Notes: generated from the letters alone by a model not told the origin. Shown: positions 54,200 through 61,482, numbered from the stretch's first letter. The stretch is DNA of 64,000 nt from Spiribacter roseus (GCF_002813635.1 NZ_CP016382.1:1866414-1930413), one strand, 5' to 3'. Made by a program: numbers and translations.

Positions 54200-55063
54200 T
54201 TATGGAAAGGTTCCTACAGCAGCATTCTCAATCATACTGCGTGCTGTTCGTAAGTAGCGTGCCACCTGTGTACTGAGATTCCTATGCTCGTCCCCTTTCG
54301 TCGCTCCATCCTTATCGCGCGCGTTGTACTTCAAGCCAACAGCACGTGCGATGCGAACGTTGTCTGGGAGTGTCTTAGGTATACGCTGAGGGATTGGGTC
54401 CACTGCGCAGTCGTTGCGCAAGTCCCATATGTCAAAAGCGAGCTTGAGGGCACGCGGCTGCACGGCAGTGTTGAGGTGATAGCGCGCCTTGCTTGAACGT
54501 GGATCACTGACAGCACGTCCTTTTTGTTCTGCGATGTGCTTGCGAACGATGCGTGTGAGGCTCTTGTGAGCGTGGTGGCGTGTTTGGTAGACGGGCAGCG
54601 CAATCACTATCTGCGCCTCGTCCTCCCATGCACTCTGCAAGTCGTCCTCGTCTGAGAGCACGCGTGTCCACGTTCCACGCAACGGCTCAGCGAACAGGTA
54701 CGCACCCCGCTGCTCGTTCGTGTTAACACGATTGCGCCACCAGTCGCAGAACGCTCGGTATCTGTCGCCGTCGTAGCGCACGTCTCCAAAGTCCTCGTAC
54801 ACCTTCAGCATGCCTGAGTGCGCTTGTGGAGAATCCGTGCTTGTAGACGCTCGTTGAGCGTCATCCTTCTGCTCAGTTTCTGTTTGAGAGTCTGCTAACA
54901 GACTGAAATCACCACCAGCTTCACACAGATCACTATATGTGGTGTTGCGCGTGAGCGCATACCACCACCAGTAGTAGGGGCTTTGCTCAACCTTGCTGCG
55001 TACGGGATTGGCATAAGAGCCAAAGCGAGGTGCGTATGAGATGAAGTGCCGCAAGTCCGTCAT
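54200..55063 (-). CDS. Uncharacterised island protein, Trp-rich N-terminus
   Basis: 287 residues, first gene of the left-hand operon. The N-terminus has HFISYAPRFGSYANPVRSKVEQ and an aromatic stretch SPYYWWWYALTRN. A low-complexity Ser/Thr/Gln linker (about residues 55-85) follows, then FCDWWRNRVNTNEQRGAYLFAEP and a basic C-terminal region. The protein is probably cytoplasmic, as no signal peptide or membrane helix is evident. I do not recognise the family. The aromatic, Arg-rich makeup could suit nucleic-acid or protein binding. Confidence 0.7.
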   Translation of the reverse strand: MTDLRHFISYAPRFGSYANPVRSKVEQSPYYWWWYALTRNTTYSDLCEAGGDFSLLADSQTETEQKDDAQRASTSTDSPQAHSGMLKVYEDFGDVRYDGDRYRAFCDWWRNRVNTNEQRGAYLFAEPLRGTWTRVLSDEDDLQSAWEDEAQIVIALPVYQTRHHAHKSLTRIVRKHIAEQKGRAVSDPRSSKARYHLNTAVQPRALKLAFDIWDLRNDCAVDPIPQRIPKTLPDNVRIARAVGLKYNARDKDGATKGDEHRNLSTQVARYLRTARSMIENAAVGTFP

Positions 55064-55197
55064 CGCTGTCTGCGCTCCGTGCAGTCAGAAACCATTCAGA
55101 TTGGTTTTCGGCTGGTTCCAGCCTAGCGCTTCTCTCGTAATCTGTACACGTCGCTTAAGGAAAGCGGCGTTAACACAGACGTAAAGAGGTACGAGCT
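55064..55197. promoter_or_regulatory. Divergent promoter region of the island
   Basis: A 134-bp gap between divergent operons. It contains the inverted repeat AAACCA-N7-TGGTTT near 55089-55107 and a CGTCGCTTAAGGAAAGCGGCG stretch nearer the plus-strand gene. These may be regulator sites; no clear -35/-10 pair could be assigned. Confidence 0.4.
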
Positions 55198-55989
55198 ATG
55201 AAGATGAGTAACGAAATTTTGACGACTAAGGTGCAGGAGACGCTGAACGAGCTGCAGAGCAAGCATGCAGAGTGGGACAAGCAGCAGCGCTATGCCGATA
55301 CGCTGCTGTACACGCTGCTGGAAGGTTGCTTAGACTTCTATTATTTCCTGCGCAAGGATGAGCGCTTTGAGTCAGCGTTCAAAGGAATGTGTGGGTTCAA
55401 GTGGAACAGCAGTACTACGCTTGCATCATTGATTACTAAGTCAGTCTTTGGTGCGAAGGCAAAAAAGGGGTATGCGTACGCGAAAGCACTCATTGCTGCA
55501 GTGGATAACGGTGTTGGTGTCAGTGGCGCTGTTGGTATGGCGCAGTGGTTGAAGGAGAATGGTGGCGTTAACGGCGTTATTAGGGACAAAGCTGCTGATG
55601 CTGCAGCGAAGGCAGAGCGTGACTATAAGGTTTGGGTTGGCAAGAACTATGAACGCTTTGGTGTGCGATCAAAGTTTGAGCCCATTGATGCTCCACAAAT
55701 AGTAGAGATGATTGATGATGAGGAATTTTTGCTACTCGTGCAGCGAGATACGCAGACAGGGAAGCTCATCCCCAAATGGTACACAGACGCTGAAGCGTTG
55801 AGGGAAGGTATTTACATAGAACGAGGAGAAGCGTTGATGGAGCAATCCGTCTATTTCGAAAAGCGCGCCGAAGTGATAGCAGAGCTTGAGCGCGAAGAAG
55901 ATGAAGCAACAGAAAAGGTGCTAGAGGCATTAACGGCAGTCAAAAGTAAGCTAGCACAGGCAGAAGACGAGGAAGCTTTGGCGGCATAA
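55198..55989 (+). CDS. Uncharacterised island protein with helical C-terminus
   Basis: 263 residues, starting at an ATG eight bases after GAGG. The N-terminal half includes YADTLLYTLLEGCLDFYYFLRKDERF, then TLASLITKSVFGAKAKKGYAYAKALIAAV and GVNGVIR. The last 60 residues are a charged coiled coil (VIAELEREEDEATEKVLEAL). The style resembles hypothetical proteins I have seen in other integrative elements, but no function is known. It is followed by a strong intrinsic terminator, so it is a monocistronic unit. Confidence 0.75.
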   Translation: MKMSNEILTTKVQETLNELQSKHAEWDKQQRYADTLLYTLLEGCLDFYYFLRKDERFESAFKGMCGFKWNSSTTLASLITKSVFGAKAKKGYAYAKALIAAVDNGVGVSGAVGMAQWLKENGGVNGVIRDKAADAAAKAERDYKVWVGKNYERFGVRSKFEPIDAPQIVEMIDDEEFLLLVQRDTQTGKLIPKWYTDAEALREGIYIERGEALMEQSVYFEKRAEVIAELEREEDEATEKVLEALTAVKSKLAQAEDEEALAA

Positions 55990-56010
55990 GCAAAACTGGG
56001 GCTGTGAGTG

Positions 56011-56042
56011 AAAGCGCTGTACGTGGGTACAGCGCTTTTTTT
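56011..56042 (+). terminator. Strong Rho-independent terminator
   Basis: An 11-bp stem AAGCGCTGTAC / GTACAGCGCTT with a GTGG loop leads into a T-run. It lies 22 bp after the 263-residue gene and is a clear end of that transcript. Confidence 0.92.
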
Positions 56043-56130
56043 ATGCGTGTCGCATAGCCTCCATTTCCCTCGCCCTGCAACCTGACTGCGCGTGCAGTCT
56101 TTCGTCCCCCCAAGCTACGTGAGTGTGACG

Positions 56131-56457
56131 CTATTGCTCTCTCTGCTGTTGAGGTGTCAACGGCGGCTGTGGCTTCTTCGCTGCTGCGTCACGCTCCTCA
56201 CGCTCCCTGCCCCTGCTCGTCTGCTGCTGTGGTGACTGCTGTTTGACGACTTTCGTCTGAGGGATTGGTACTTTCTGCGTCTTTGTCTTTGCCTTCGTCT
56301 GTGCGTCACCCAGCTTCCTTGCTGTATTGATGATTGAGTCGCTCGTGCTATTGAGCAGAGCAAGCGTTGCAAGCTGTGTGTCTCTGTCTTCCTTTGTGAC
56401 AGCGCTGCGTATGGCGTTGAGCGCCTTCTGCACGTCGTTGATCGCTGCCTTGCTCAT
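56131..56457 (-). CDS. Small island protein with disordered Gln/Pro-rich tail
   Basis: About 108 residues from the ATG giving MSKAAINDVQ, which has a GGTGG ribosome-binding site; an ATG four codons upstream lacks one. The first 55 residues are helical (ALNAIRSAVTKEDRDTQLATLALL). The rest is Lys/Gln/Pro-rich and probably disordered. Not recognised. Third gene of a small minus-strand set. Confidence 0.6.
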   Translation of the reverse strand: MSKAAINDVQKALNAIRSAVTKEDRDTQLATLALLNSTSDSIINTARKLGDAQTKAKTKTQKVPIPQTKVVKQQSPQQQTSRGREREERDAAAKKPQPPLTPQQQREQ

Positions 56458-56569
56458 CGCTACCACCAACCACGCAGAAAACGGGGTGAGTTCAAATCAC
56501 CAGGCAGAACAGATAAGTACTCCAAAGTCAGATTTTGTAGCACGGATTGCTGAGGCTGCAGAACCCCTG

Positions 56570-56878
56570 TCACACTGCCTCCAGCCACGTCGCTTCAGCG
56601 TCTCTGTTGATTTCTCTGTGGCACTGCTCGCTTAACTGCAGAAACTGTCTGCCTGCTGCCTTGTACTGCTCTGTCTGTACCATGCGCTCGCCATAGTGCT
56701 GCAGCTTGCTTGCACAGATGGCGATGGTGGCGATGGAAGGCGGCTGGTTCTCAAAGCGTAATGTGCGCATATAACACTCGCTGCGTCCCAGCCACTCCAT
56801 ACAGAACACACGTTCGCTTGGCGTTAGCCCCATTGCTTTCAGCTCCCCATACACCTCATCCAATATCGTTTTTGCCAT
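56570..56878 (-). CDS. DUF6626-like putative HTH protein
   Basis: 102 residues. The pattern ILDEVYGELKAMGLTPSERVFCMEWLGRSECYMRTLRFENQPPSIATIAICASKL looks like the helix-turn-helix-like DUF6626 family of mobile-element proteins (recalled, not searched). The start has a clear AGAGGA site. It is the best candidate in the island for a small DNA-binding regulator or excisionase. Confidence 0.65.
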   Translation of the reverse strand: MAKTILDEVYGELKAMGLTPSERVFCMEWLGRSECYMRTLRFENQPPSIATIAICASKLQHYGERMVQTEQYKAAGRQFLQLSEQCHREINRDAEATWLEAV

Positions 56879-56921
56879 GTTTTCCTCTCAAGTTGATAAA
56901 TAGCTGTAGATGCAAGGGCAG

Positions 56922-57113
56922 CTACCCACTGCGTTTGTATTTATCTGCTACAAGGGCTAGGTCTGTGACATTGAGGACGCCAGTGTAGAGCTGAAAGCGT
57001 TCAGAGCTTGTCGCCCATCCCGCTCTAGCAGAGGCGTGGAACCAAGCAAAGCTGCGAAGGGCTTGTAAAAGATTACGCAGTGAAATAGGAAGAGAGGGCT
57101 GTGTGTGACACAC
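56922..57113 (-). CDS. Possible small island protein
   Basis: 63 codons, upstream of the DUF6626-like gene on the same strand with a 43-bp gap. The sequence has SLPISLRNLLQALRSFAWFHASARAGWATSSERF and no recognised motif. The spacing fits an operon, but codon evidence is weak and it could be chance. Confidence 0.35.
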   Translation of the reverse strand: MCHTQPSLPISLRNLLQALRSFAWFHASARAGWATSSERFQLYTGVLNVTDLALVADKYKRSG

Positions 57114-57589
57114 GCACAGCTACCCTATATGCAGTGCACTGCTGGCGACTTGGTGGTGTGGTGCTGCGTTGGGATTAACTCTACGCACGTAAAGGCAACA
57201 GCCTAACTCTGTCTCCCAGCTATGTAGCTGGTTGTGCGAAGTCGCTGACTGAGCCACTCACAGAATGCTCAAAGTCAATGAGAGGCGTGAAGCCTCTCTA
57301 TGACTAAACAATCTACAGAATACCCCCACAGCACATCATTCAATCATCACAGAAGACGAAAACTAACGCGATGTGTTTGAGCGACGAGCGATAACACAGA
57401 AGCGTTTGTGTGACTGCGAAGCAGTTGCACATGTATCAAACAAAAAATGTAAGAGAAGTAGTATTCTCTTATGTATCACGCTAAAGTGTTGAAAACACAG
57501 AGCCACTTGCTAAGCACTTTTCTGGTTGCTCAAAAGAAACATCAGAAAACACACTATGCATCATCAATCCACACATTATGGTGATGTAT
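57114..57589. other. Hairpin-rich non-coding segment of the island
   Basis: No gene seen across 475 bp. It holds at least five inverted repeats: CCAGCTA-TG-TAGCTGG (57216-57231), GAGAGGC-GTGAA-GCCTCTC (57280-57298), a 10-bp stem closed by GAA (57408-57430), TAAGAGAA-N6-TTCTCTTA (57450-57471) and GTGTT-GAA-AACAC (57486-57498). ATGTATCA is directly repeated on both sides of the fourth one. It could encode a structured RNA, hold an origin, or be a recombination or regulatory region. Confidence 0.6.
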
Positions 57590-58162
57590 ATGGGACAGGC
57601 ACGCGTACTGACAGACAAGGAACTCAAGCAGGTACTGAACTACAACGATGCCTGCGAGCGACACGCGGCACGCAATCGTCTTATGCTGCTGCTGACACAT
57701 TGGGCGGGCATGCGAGTAGGTGAAGTAGTAGCACTGCGTGTGTGTGATGTGGCAACTGAAGACGGCGCTGCACGCACAGAGATACGACTGCGCAGCACGC
57801 AGACGAAGGGCAAGCACGCACGCACGGTGTTCGTGTCAACACGACTGCAGCGTGAGATTGCCAAGTATCTCAAAACGTCAAACACGCGCTACAGCGAACG
57901 TTTCTTGTTCAGAACGCAAAAGAGCCAGCAGTTCTCAGCAAATACTGCGACACAGTTGCTACAGCGCATCTACGCACGCGCTGGTATGCGTGGCGCTACG
58001 AGTCACTCAGGCAGACGCTCCTATCTCACCAAGCTGGCAGACAAGGGCGTTGGTGTGTTCGTGTTGGCGCAGTTGGCAGGGCATAGGCACATAAGCACGA
58101 CACAGCGCTACGTCAGCGTGAGTGACACGCAGTTGAGGAACGCAGCAGAGTTAGCGAGTTAA
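57590..58162 (+). CDS. Short tyrosine recombinase (catalytic domain only)
   Basis: 190 residues from the ATG giving MGQARVLTDKELK. The full active-site set is visible: Arg in GMRVGEVVALRV, Lys in TQTKGKHAR, His and Arg in SHSGRRSYLT, His in LAGHRHIS, and the nucleophile Tyr in TTQRYV. It lacks the separate N-terminal core-binding domain, so it resembles compact Xer-like recombinases or invertases. It may act on the island itself, for example by inversion or dimer resolution. Its 3' end overlaps the convergent gene by four bases. Confidence 0.88.
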   Translation: MGQARVLTDKELKQVLNYNDACERHAARNRLMLLLTHWAGMRVGEVVALRVCDVATEDGAARTEIRLRSTQTKGKHARTVFVSTRLQREIAKYLKTSNTRYSERFLFRTQKSQQFSANTATQLLQRIYARAGMRGATSHSGRRSYLTKLADKGVGVFVLAQLAGHRHISTTQRYVSVSDTQLRNAAELAS

Positions 58163-58641
58163 CGCTTGTGCTGAAAGAGCCATTCAGTGCGCAGCTCCGT
58201 CAAATGGTTCGTGTGCTGTACATCGCTCTCATCCCAATGAACTGTATACCAGTCCCCTTTTTCATAAAGTAAGCATGTTCCAACCATACTAGCCAATTGG
58301 TCGCGGTTATCGTGTGCATACATAGTGAGAGCGACATCGCAGACATATTCAACTTCCTTCGCGCTGGAACTTGGTAAGGGAGTATAGTCATAGTAGCGAC
58401 CATCGTGCTCACTAAGGCACCACCAATGCTGTATGCACTCGGTTGTTTGAGCGGATGTATCGTGCGGGAAAACAAGCCATCCAGCAATTGGAAGCATGTC
58501 CTTCGCACGAGCGTAATGGAATGCGTTTCTTAAGCAGTCATTTGTTATGCCTAACGGCTCTCGTTCTACCTGTACAAGCTCTGCTGTTTCAGTACTGGTT
58601 CGGTTCCTTGCAGCTATTAATCGTCTCGTGACGTGATACAT
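58159..58641 (-). CDS. Uncharacterised protein with Cys/His pattern
   Basis: 160 residues. GITNDCLRNAFHYARAKDMLPIAGWLVFP, then CIQHWWCLSEHDGRYYDYTPL form an ordered Cys-Asn...Gly-Trp...His-Trp...Tyr-Asp-x-Thr-Pro layout. I recall this layout from small phage and bacterial proteins, where it could be a papain-like Cys/His active site; this is speculative. Last of the Mrr-like/integrase strand set but separated from them by about 70 bp. Confidence 0.65.
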   Translation of the reverse strand: MYHVTRRLIAARNRTSTETAELVQVEREPLGITNDCLRNAFHYARAKDMLPIAGWLVFPHDTSAQTTECIQHWWCLSEHDGRYYDYTPLPSSSAKEVEYVCDVALTMYAHDNRDQLASMVGTCLLYEKGDWYTVHWDESDVQHTNHLTELRTEWLFQHKR

Positions 58642-58709
58642 AATGGCCAGCCCCTATAATTGCTGCGTTAGGAAGGGAGTAGCACAGTGCTAACTCACTA
58701 GGGATGTTT

Positions 58710-59126
58710 TCAAAGACGAGAGAGCTGCGTACGCAGCAATAATTTGACGCCAGTACGCCTCGCTAATTCCTTAGCTGCAGGTGTATAGCCAACAGTAGTT
58801 ACTACGGCGAGCTTATCCAGGTCGTGAAATGCCTGAGCGGCCAGTATCTCCTGTACAGGCTTGTTGCCCACTTTGCCTTTGTAGCGCTTACACTGTATCC
58901 CTGCAACTTTACCGTTCTTCTTTGCGATTACGTCTATGCCATTATCGCCGCGCGCTGGAGTGACATTAGCTGTCCAGCCATACTTACGCAGTTCCCCAGC
59001 AACCCAGTGTTCAAAAGCTTCGCCAGTGCTATGCTTCTCAGTCTGCATCACACGCCACTGATGTTGGATCTTGTTGTAGGCGCGGTACATGCGTTTTACA
59101 GCGCGTATAAATTGGTTCAGCGTCAT
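58710..59126 (-). CDS. Mrr-like restriction endonuclease (PD-(D/E)XK)
   Basis: 138 residues. STGEAFEHWVAGELRKYGW supplies the N-terminal Glu. GDNGIDVIAKKNGKVAGIQCKRY contains the Asp and the QxK triad of Mrr-cat/HJR-type nucleases. VQEILAAQAFHDLDKLAVVTTVGYTP is the usual following segment. There is no DNA-binding domain of the full Mrr type, so it may be a type IV-like defence enzyme or an element-processing nuclease. Encoded 11 bp after the integrase with an AGGGG site, probably on the same transcript. Confidence 0.9.
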   Translation of the reverse strand: MTLNQFIRAVKRMYRAYNKIQHQWRVMQTEKHSTGEAFEHWVAGELRKYGWTANVTPARGDNGIDVIAKKNGKVAGIQCKRYKGKVGNKPVQEILAAQAFHDLDKLAVVTTVGYTPAAKELARRTGVKLLLRTQLSRL

Positions 59127-59137
59127 CGCTATGGCCC

Positions 59138-60472
59138 CTAAGACTCCTCGCTCTGTTCAATCGTGCGCACCCGTCCACTCAACTCGTCTGCTCGCATACG
59201 CGCTGTGAGTTTGCTGTAGTGCTGTTCCAGCATCTTCACGCTCGTGCCCATCTGCACACTCAGCACGTAGATGTTCTGTCCCTTTGCGAGCGCACGCGTG
59301 GCGTACATATGGCGTAGCGAGTACAAGCTTCTGTTCTTGCCGTCTCTGCCACGTCGCAGCCCTTTCTCGTCCAGTAGTCGTCTGAATGCCTGGCGCAGTT
59401 GGTCAGCAGAGACTCGTTCGCCTGTGTCGTCCCTGAACAGGTACTTGTCAGAGCGTAGTGCAATGACTTCATCCAGCGTTTTGTCAGCGAGCGCGGTGTC
59501 CATGTCTTTAAGACGTTCAAGGAAACGATAGACTCCATCGCGTGCTATGAGGCTGCGCTGTCCAGTCTTGCCACGCACATAGAACTCAAAGTAGCGCTCG
59601 CCTGTGCGTGCGTCTGTGTAGTAGTTGACGTCGCTCCAGCGCATGTTTGTCGCTTCTGTGCCATGCCGCATGCCTGTGTTTGCCAGTATCAGTACATACT
59701 CGCGCAGCACTCTGCGTATGCGTTTGCCTTGTTCGCTCGGCGTTTGTGTAAGCCATTTGCTGCGCAGCGTGTCAGTAATGCGTCTGTACTCGTCAAACTC
59801 AAATGAGCCACGCGTGTCCGTCTTCGCTGCCTTGTTGAGCATGCTTGGACGTATGCTCTCTGTTATCCATCCATGCAGCAGCGCTTCATCAAACACTCGG
59901 TTCAGTGCTGCGTTGTGCGTATTAACGACGGTCTGGCTGGGCTGGTAAGGAGGTGGATTGGCGTCAAGCTGCTGTAGTGCTTCGCGCAGTCTCTCCACGC
60001 GTTTGATGCGCTTCTTTAGAGCTTCACGCTTCTGCTCATACAGCCTGTACGCAATCGCCTCGTCACGCCACGCTGCATAATCGTGGAGGTCAGCGACGGT
60101 TATTGAGTCAATCTGACGATTGCCAAAGTAAGGTATGAGGTGCTGGTCAATGACGCGTATGTACTGCTTGTACACGCCCTTGCCTGTCCCGTACTCCAAC
60201 TCTTGCTGCATGCGCTGCTTGGCATGCTCTGCGACGTGTTTGAAGCGACGAGTATTGACGGGGAGGTTGTTGCGAGCGCGTTCTTCTGCAGAGTAGTAGA
60301 GCTTGAATGCTGCCTCGCGTGCGTCATCCAGCTCGTGCTCGCCAGTGCTCTCTCTGTGCCAGCCACGTCCTTTCAGCTTGTATCTGCACTGCCAACGACC
60401 GCTGTGGCTGCGTCTGTACAGCGTCAGCTTGTTTGGCAGTAGAGAAATGCTTTTCTGCAAGCCACGCACCAC
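59138..60472 (-). CDS. Tyrosine integrase of the island
   Basis: 444 residues. The N-terminal part has an arm-binding-like domain (LYRRSHSGRWQCRYKLKGRGW) and a SAM-like core-binding domain (FKHVAEHAKQRM). The catalytic domain has Arg in TGMRHGTEATNMRW, Lys in VRGKTGQRSL and Arg/His in YSLRHMYATRA; the first box II residue is Tyr instead of His. The Tyr nucleophile is in MLEQHYSKL, and the third His is replaced (MGTSVK), as in many phage-type integrases. It lies about 970 bp from the right end and likely catalysed insertion into tRNA-Phe. Confidence 0.93.
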   Translation of the reverse strand: MVRGLQKSISLLPNKLTLYRRSHSGRWQCRYKLKGRGWHRESTGEHELDDAREAAFKLYYSAEERARNNLPVNTRRFKHVAEHAKQRMQQELEYGTGKGVYKQYIRVIDQHLIPYFGNRQIDSITVADLHDYAAWRDEAIAYRLYEQKREALKKRIKRVERLREALQQLDANPPPYQPSQTVVNTHNAALNRVFDEALLHGWITESIRPSMLNKAAKTDTRGSFEFDEYRRITDTLRSKWLTQTPSEQGKRIRRVLREYVLILANTGMRHGTEATNMRWSDVNYYTDARTGERYFEFYVRGKTGQRSLIARDGVYRFLERLKDMDTALADKTLDEVIALRSDKYLFRDDTGERVSADQLRQAFRRLLDEKGLRRGRDGKNRSLYSLRHMYATRALAKGQNIYVLSVQMGTSVKMLEQHYSKLTARMRADELSGRVRTIEQSEES

Positions 60473-60501
60473 AAGTCCCTGTAGTGCCTACGATTGTAGC
60501 A

Positions 60502-60530
60502 GCACGCGTTGTCTTGCGTGAGAGGAGGTG
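60502..60530. repeat. 29-bp direct repeat, copy 1 (flanks OMP cassette)
   Basis: Identical to 61352-61380. It begins GCACGCGTTGTCTTGCGTGA and ends GAGGAGGTG. It lies just upstream of the integrase start. Confidence 0.9.
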
Positions 60531-60538
60531 CTTAAAGT

Positions 60539-60575
60539 GACTGACGCCGCTGGCGTAACGACCCAGCGGCGTCAG
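60539..60575 (-). terminator. Hairpin terminator of the OMP gene
   Basis: A perfect 13-bp stem, CTGACGCCGCTGG paired with CCAGCGGCGTCAG and a short loop. It lies immediately beyond the stop of the outer-membrane protein gene. The T-run is weak, but stem strength and position indicate termination. Confidence 0.75.
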
Positions 60576-60583
60576 CGTGAGGC

Positions 60584-61258
60584 TTACAAGCCGAAGCGAT
60601 ATGCGATTCCTAGACCGAACTCTGTCTCTTTTGCCTCAACTTTGTACTGACCATCAAGGTAGTCCTTGCTGTCGTAGTCAGTTTGCGTGGCTTCGGCACT
60701 GAGGAGGATATTTTCGGTTATCGCATACGTGGCGCCGATGCCATATCGAACACCACTGTGGCTTTGCTTGTCATTCGTCGAACCTTCTGGGGTGTTGATG
60801 CTGAGCTTAAAGTCAGCGCTCTGGTAGCCGACGATGCCATAGAAAGCGGTTGAATCACTCACAGCCGCGCCGAGCTTAACTTCAGCGCCGTATGCATCCT
60901 CTTTGGTCGTACCGACAGTATCGCCGTCGGAATCTTTGTCAAAGTTCTCGTCAATGCCGTTCAGGTTGTAGTTAGCTGCAAAGCCTACATATAAGCCGTT
61001 TTCAGACACCCAGTTGTAACCAAGCTTCAAGTCGGCAGACCCAAAGTTGTTGGATAGTGCCGAGTGCTCAACATCGCCTGGGGCGTCTGTGTTGCTCTGC
61101 ACCTTGTCAGTAGCAGTGGACTTGATATCGAAGCTCTCAGCAGCAGTTACATCAAGTCCCACAGTGACACCGCTAAGGTTGTCAGCGGCGGCGTTGCCAG
61201 CGACGAGGATTCCTGCACTTGCAACTGCGTATGCGCAGTAGCGTGATATCCGTTTCAT
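60584..61258 (-). CDS. Outer-membrane beta-barrel protein (OmpX/OmpA-porin-like)
   Basis: About 224 residues from the ATG giving MKRISRYCAY, preceded by AAAGGAG; an upstream in-frame ATG has no ribosome site. The signal peptide ends ASAGILVAGNAAA. The mature protein has alternating strands (KLGYNWVSENGLYVGFAANYNL, GVRYGIGATYAIT, LLSAEATQTDYDS) and ends GLGIAYRFGL with the terminal aromatic typical of Omp insertion. The gene with its hairpin lies between two 29-bp direct repeats, so it appears to be a discrete cassette added to the island. Confidence 0.88.
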   Translation of the reverse strand: MKRISRYCAYAVASAGILVAGNAAADNLSGVTVGLDVTAAESFDIKSTATDKVQSNTDAPGDVEHSALSNNFGSADLKLGYNWVSENGLYVGFAANYNLNGIDENFDKDSDGDTVGTTKEDAYGAEVKLGAAVSDSTAFYGIVGYQSADFKLSINTPEGSTNDKQSHSGVRYGIGATYAITENILLSAEATQTDYDSKDYLDGQYKVEAKETEFGLGIAYRFGL

Positions 61259-61351
61259 GAGTCTTACTCCTTTAGACCTAGTACGAGGTTCGAACAATAA
61301 TGAAGACTCAGTGGCGTGTCATCCCCCTAAATCAGCGTGTGCCTGGGAATG

Positions 61352-61380
61352 GCACGCGTTGTCTTGCGTGAGAGGAGGTG
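61352..61380. repeat. 29-bp direct repeat, copy 2
   Basis: Identical to 60502-60530. It is followed within a few bases by two GTGTGCTAC nonamers and then the right att site. A GTGCC-N7-GGCAC inverted repeat lies at its left edge. Confidence 0.9.
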
Positions 61381-61437
61381 TGCTACGAGTGTGCTACAGC
61401 GCTTGAGTGGTAGAGAACGCGGTAAGTTGTTGAAAAA

Positions 61438-61482
61438 TGGTGGCCAGGGAGAGAATCGAACTCCCGACACGACGATTTTCAG
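61438..61482. repeat. attR: right 45-bp direct repeat within tRNA-Phe
   Basis: The 3' 45 bases of tRNA-Phe, identical to 51611-51655. It marks the island's right boundary. Confidence 0.95.

Larger units (their letters stand above)
51611..61437. mobile_element. Integrated genomic island in tRNA-Phe
   Basis: A 9.8-kb insertion between a 45-bp copy of the tRNA-Phe 3' end (left) and the intact tRNA-Phe gene (right). It is visibly richer in A+T than the flanks, with short overlapping genes. Contents: a tyrosine integrase near the right end with an Mrr-like nuclease behind it, a second short tyrosine recombinase, a six-gene operon towards the left end including a lipoprotein serine hydrolase, a hairpin-rich non-coding segment, and an outer-membrane protein cassette. 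No recognised replication, capsid, tail, relaxase or conjugation gene. Confidence 0.93.

Noticed and set aside
57114..57589. CRISPR array in the hairpin-rich segment
   Set aside because: The inverted repeats differ from each other and are not regularly spaced; no cas genes nearby.
57592..57602. Exact GGGACAGGCAC inside the short recombinase of the island
   Set aside because: It encodes the start MGQAR, which I would expect in this recombinase group, and it is the only exact copy in the island, so I treat it as coincidental coding rather than as part of the dispersed set.
60179..60189. TTGCCTGTCCC, one mismatch from the dispersed motif, in the integrase gene
   Set aside because: Encodes part of a plausible YGTGKGVY segment; single near-match, no flanking consensus.
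51611..61437. Prophage, conjugative element or known P4-like satellite
   Set aside because: No capsid, tail, terminase, relaxase, type IV secretion, primase or AlpA-like gene recognised.
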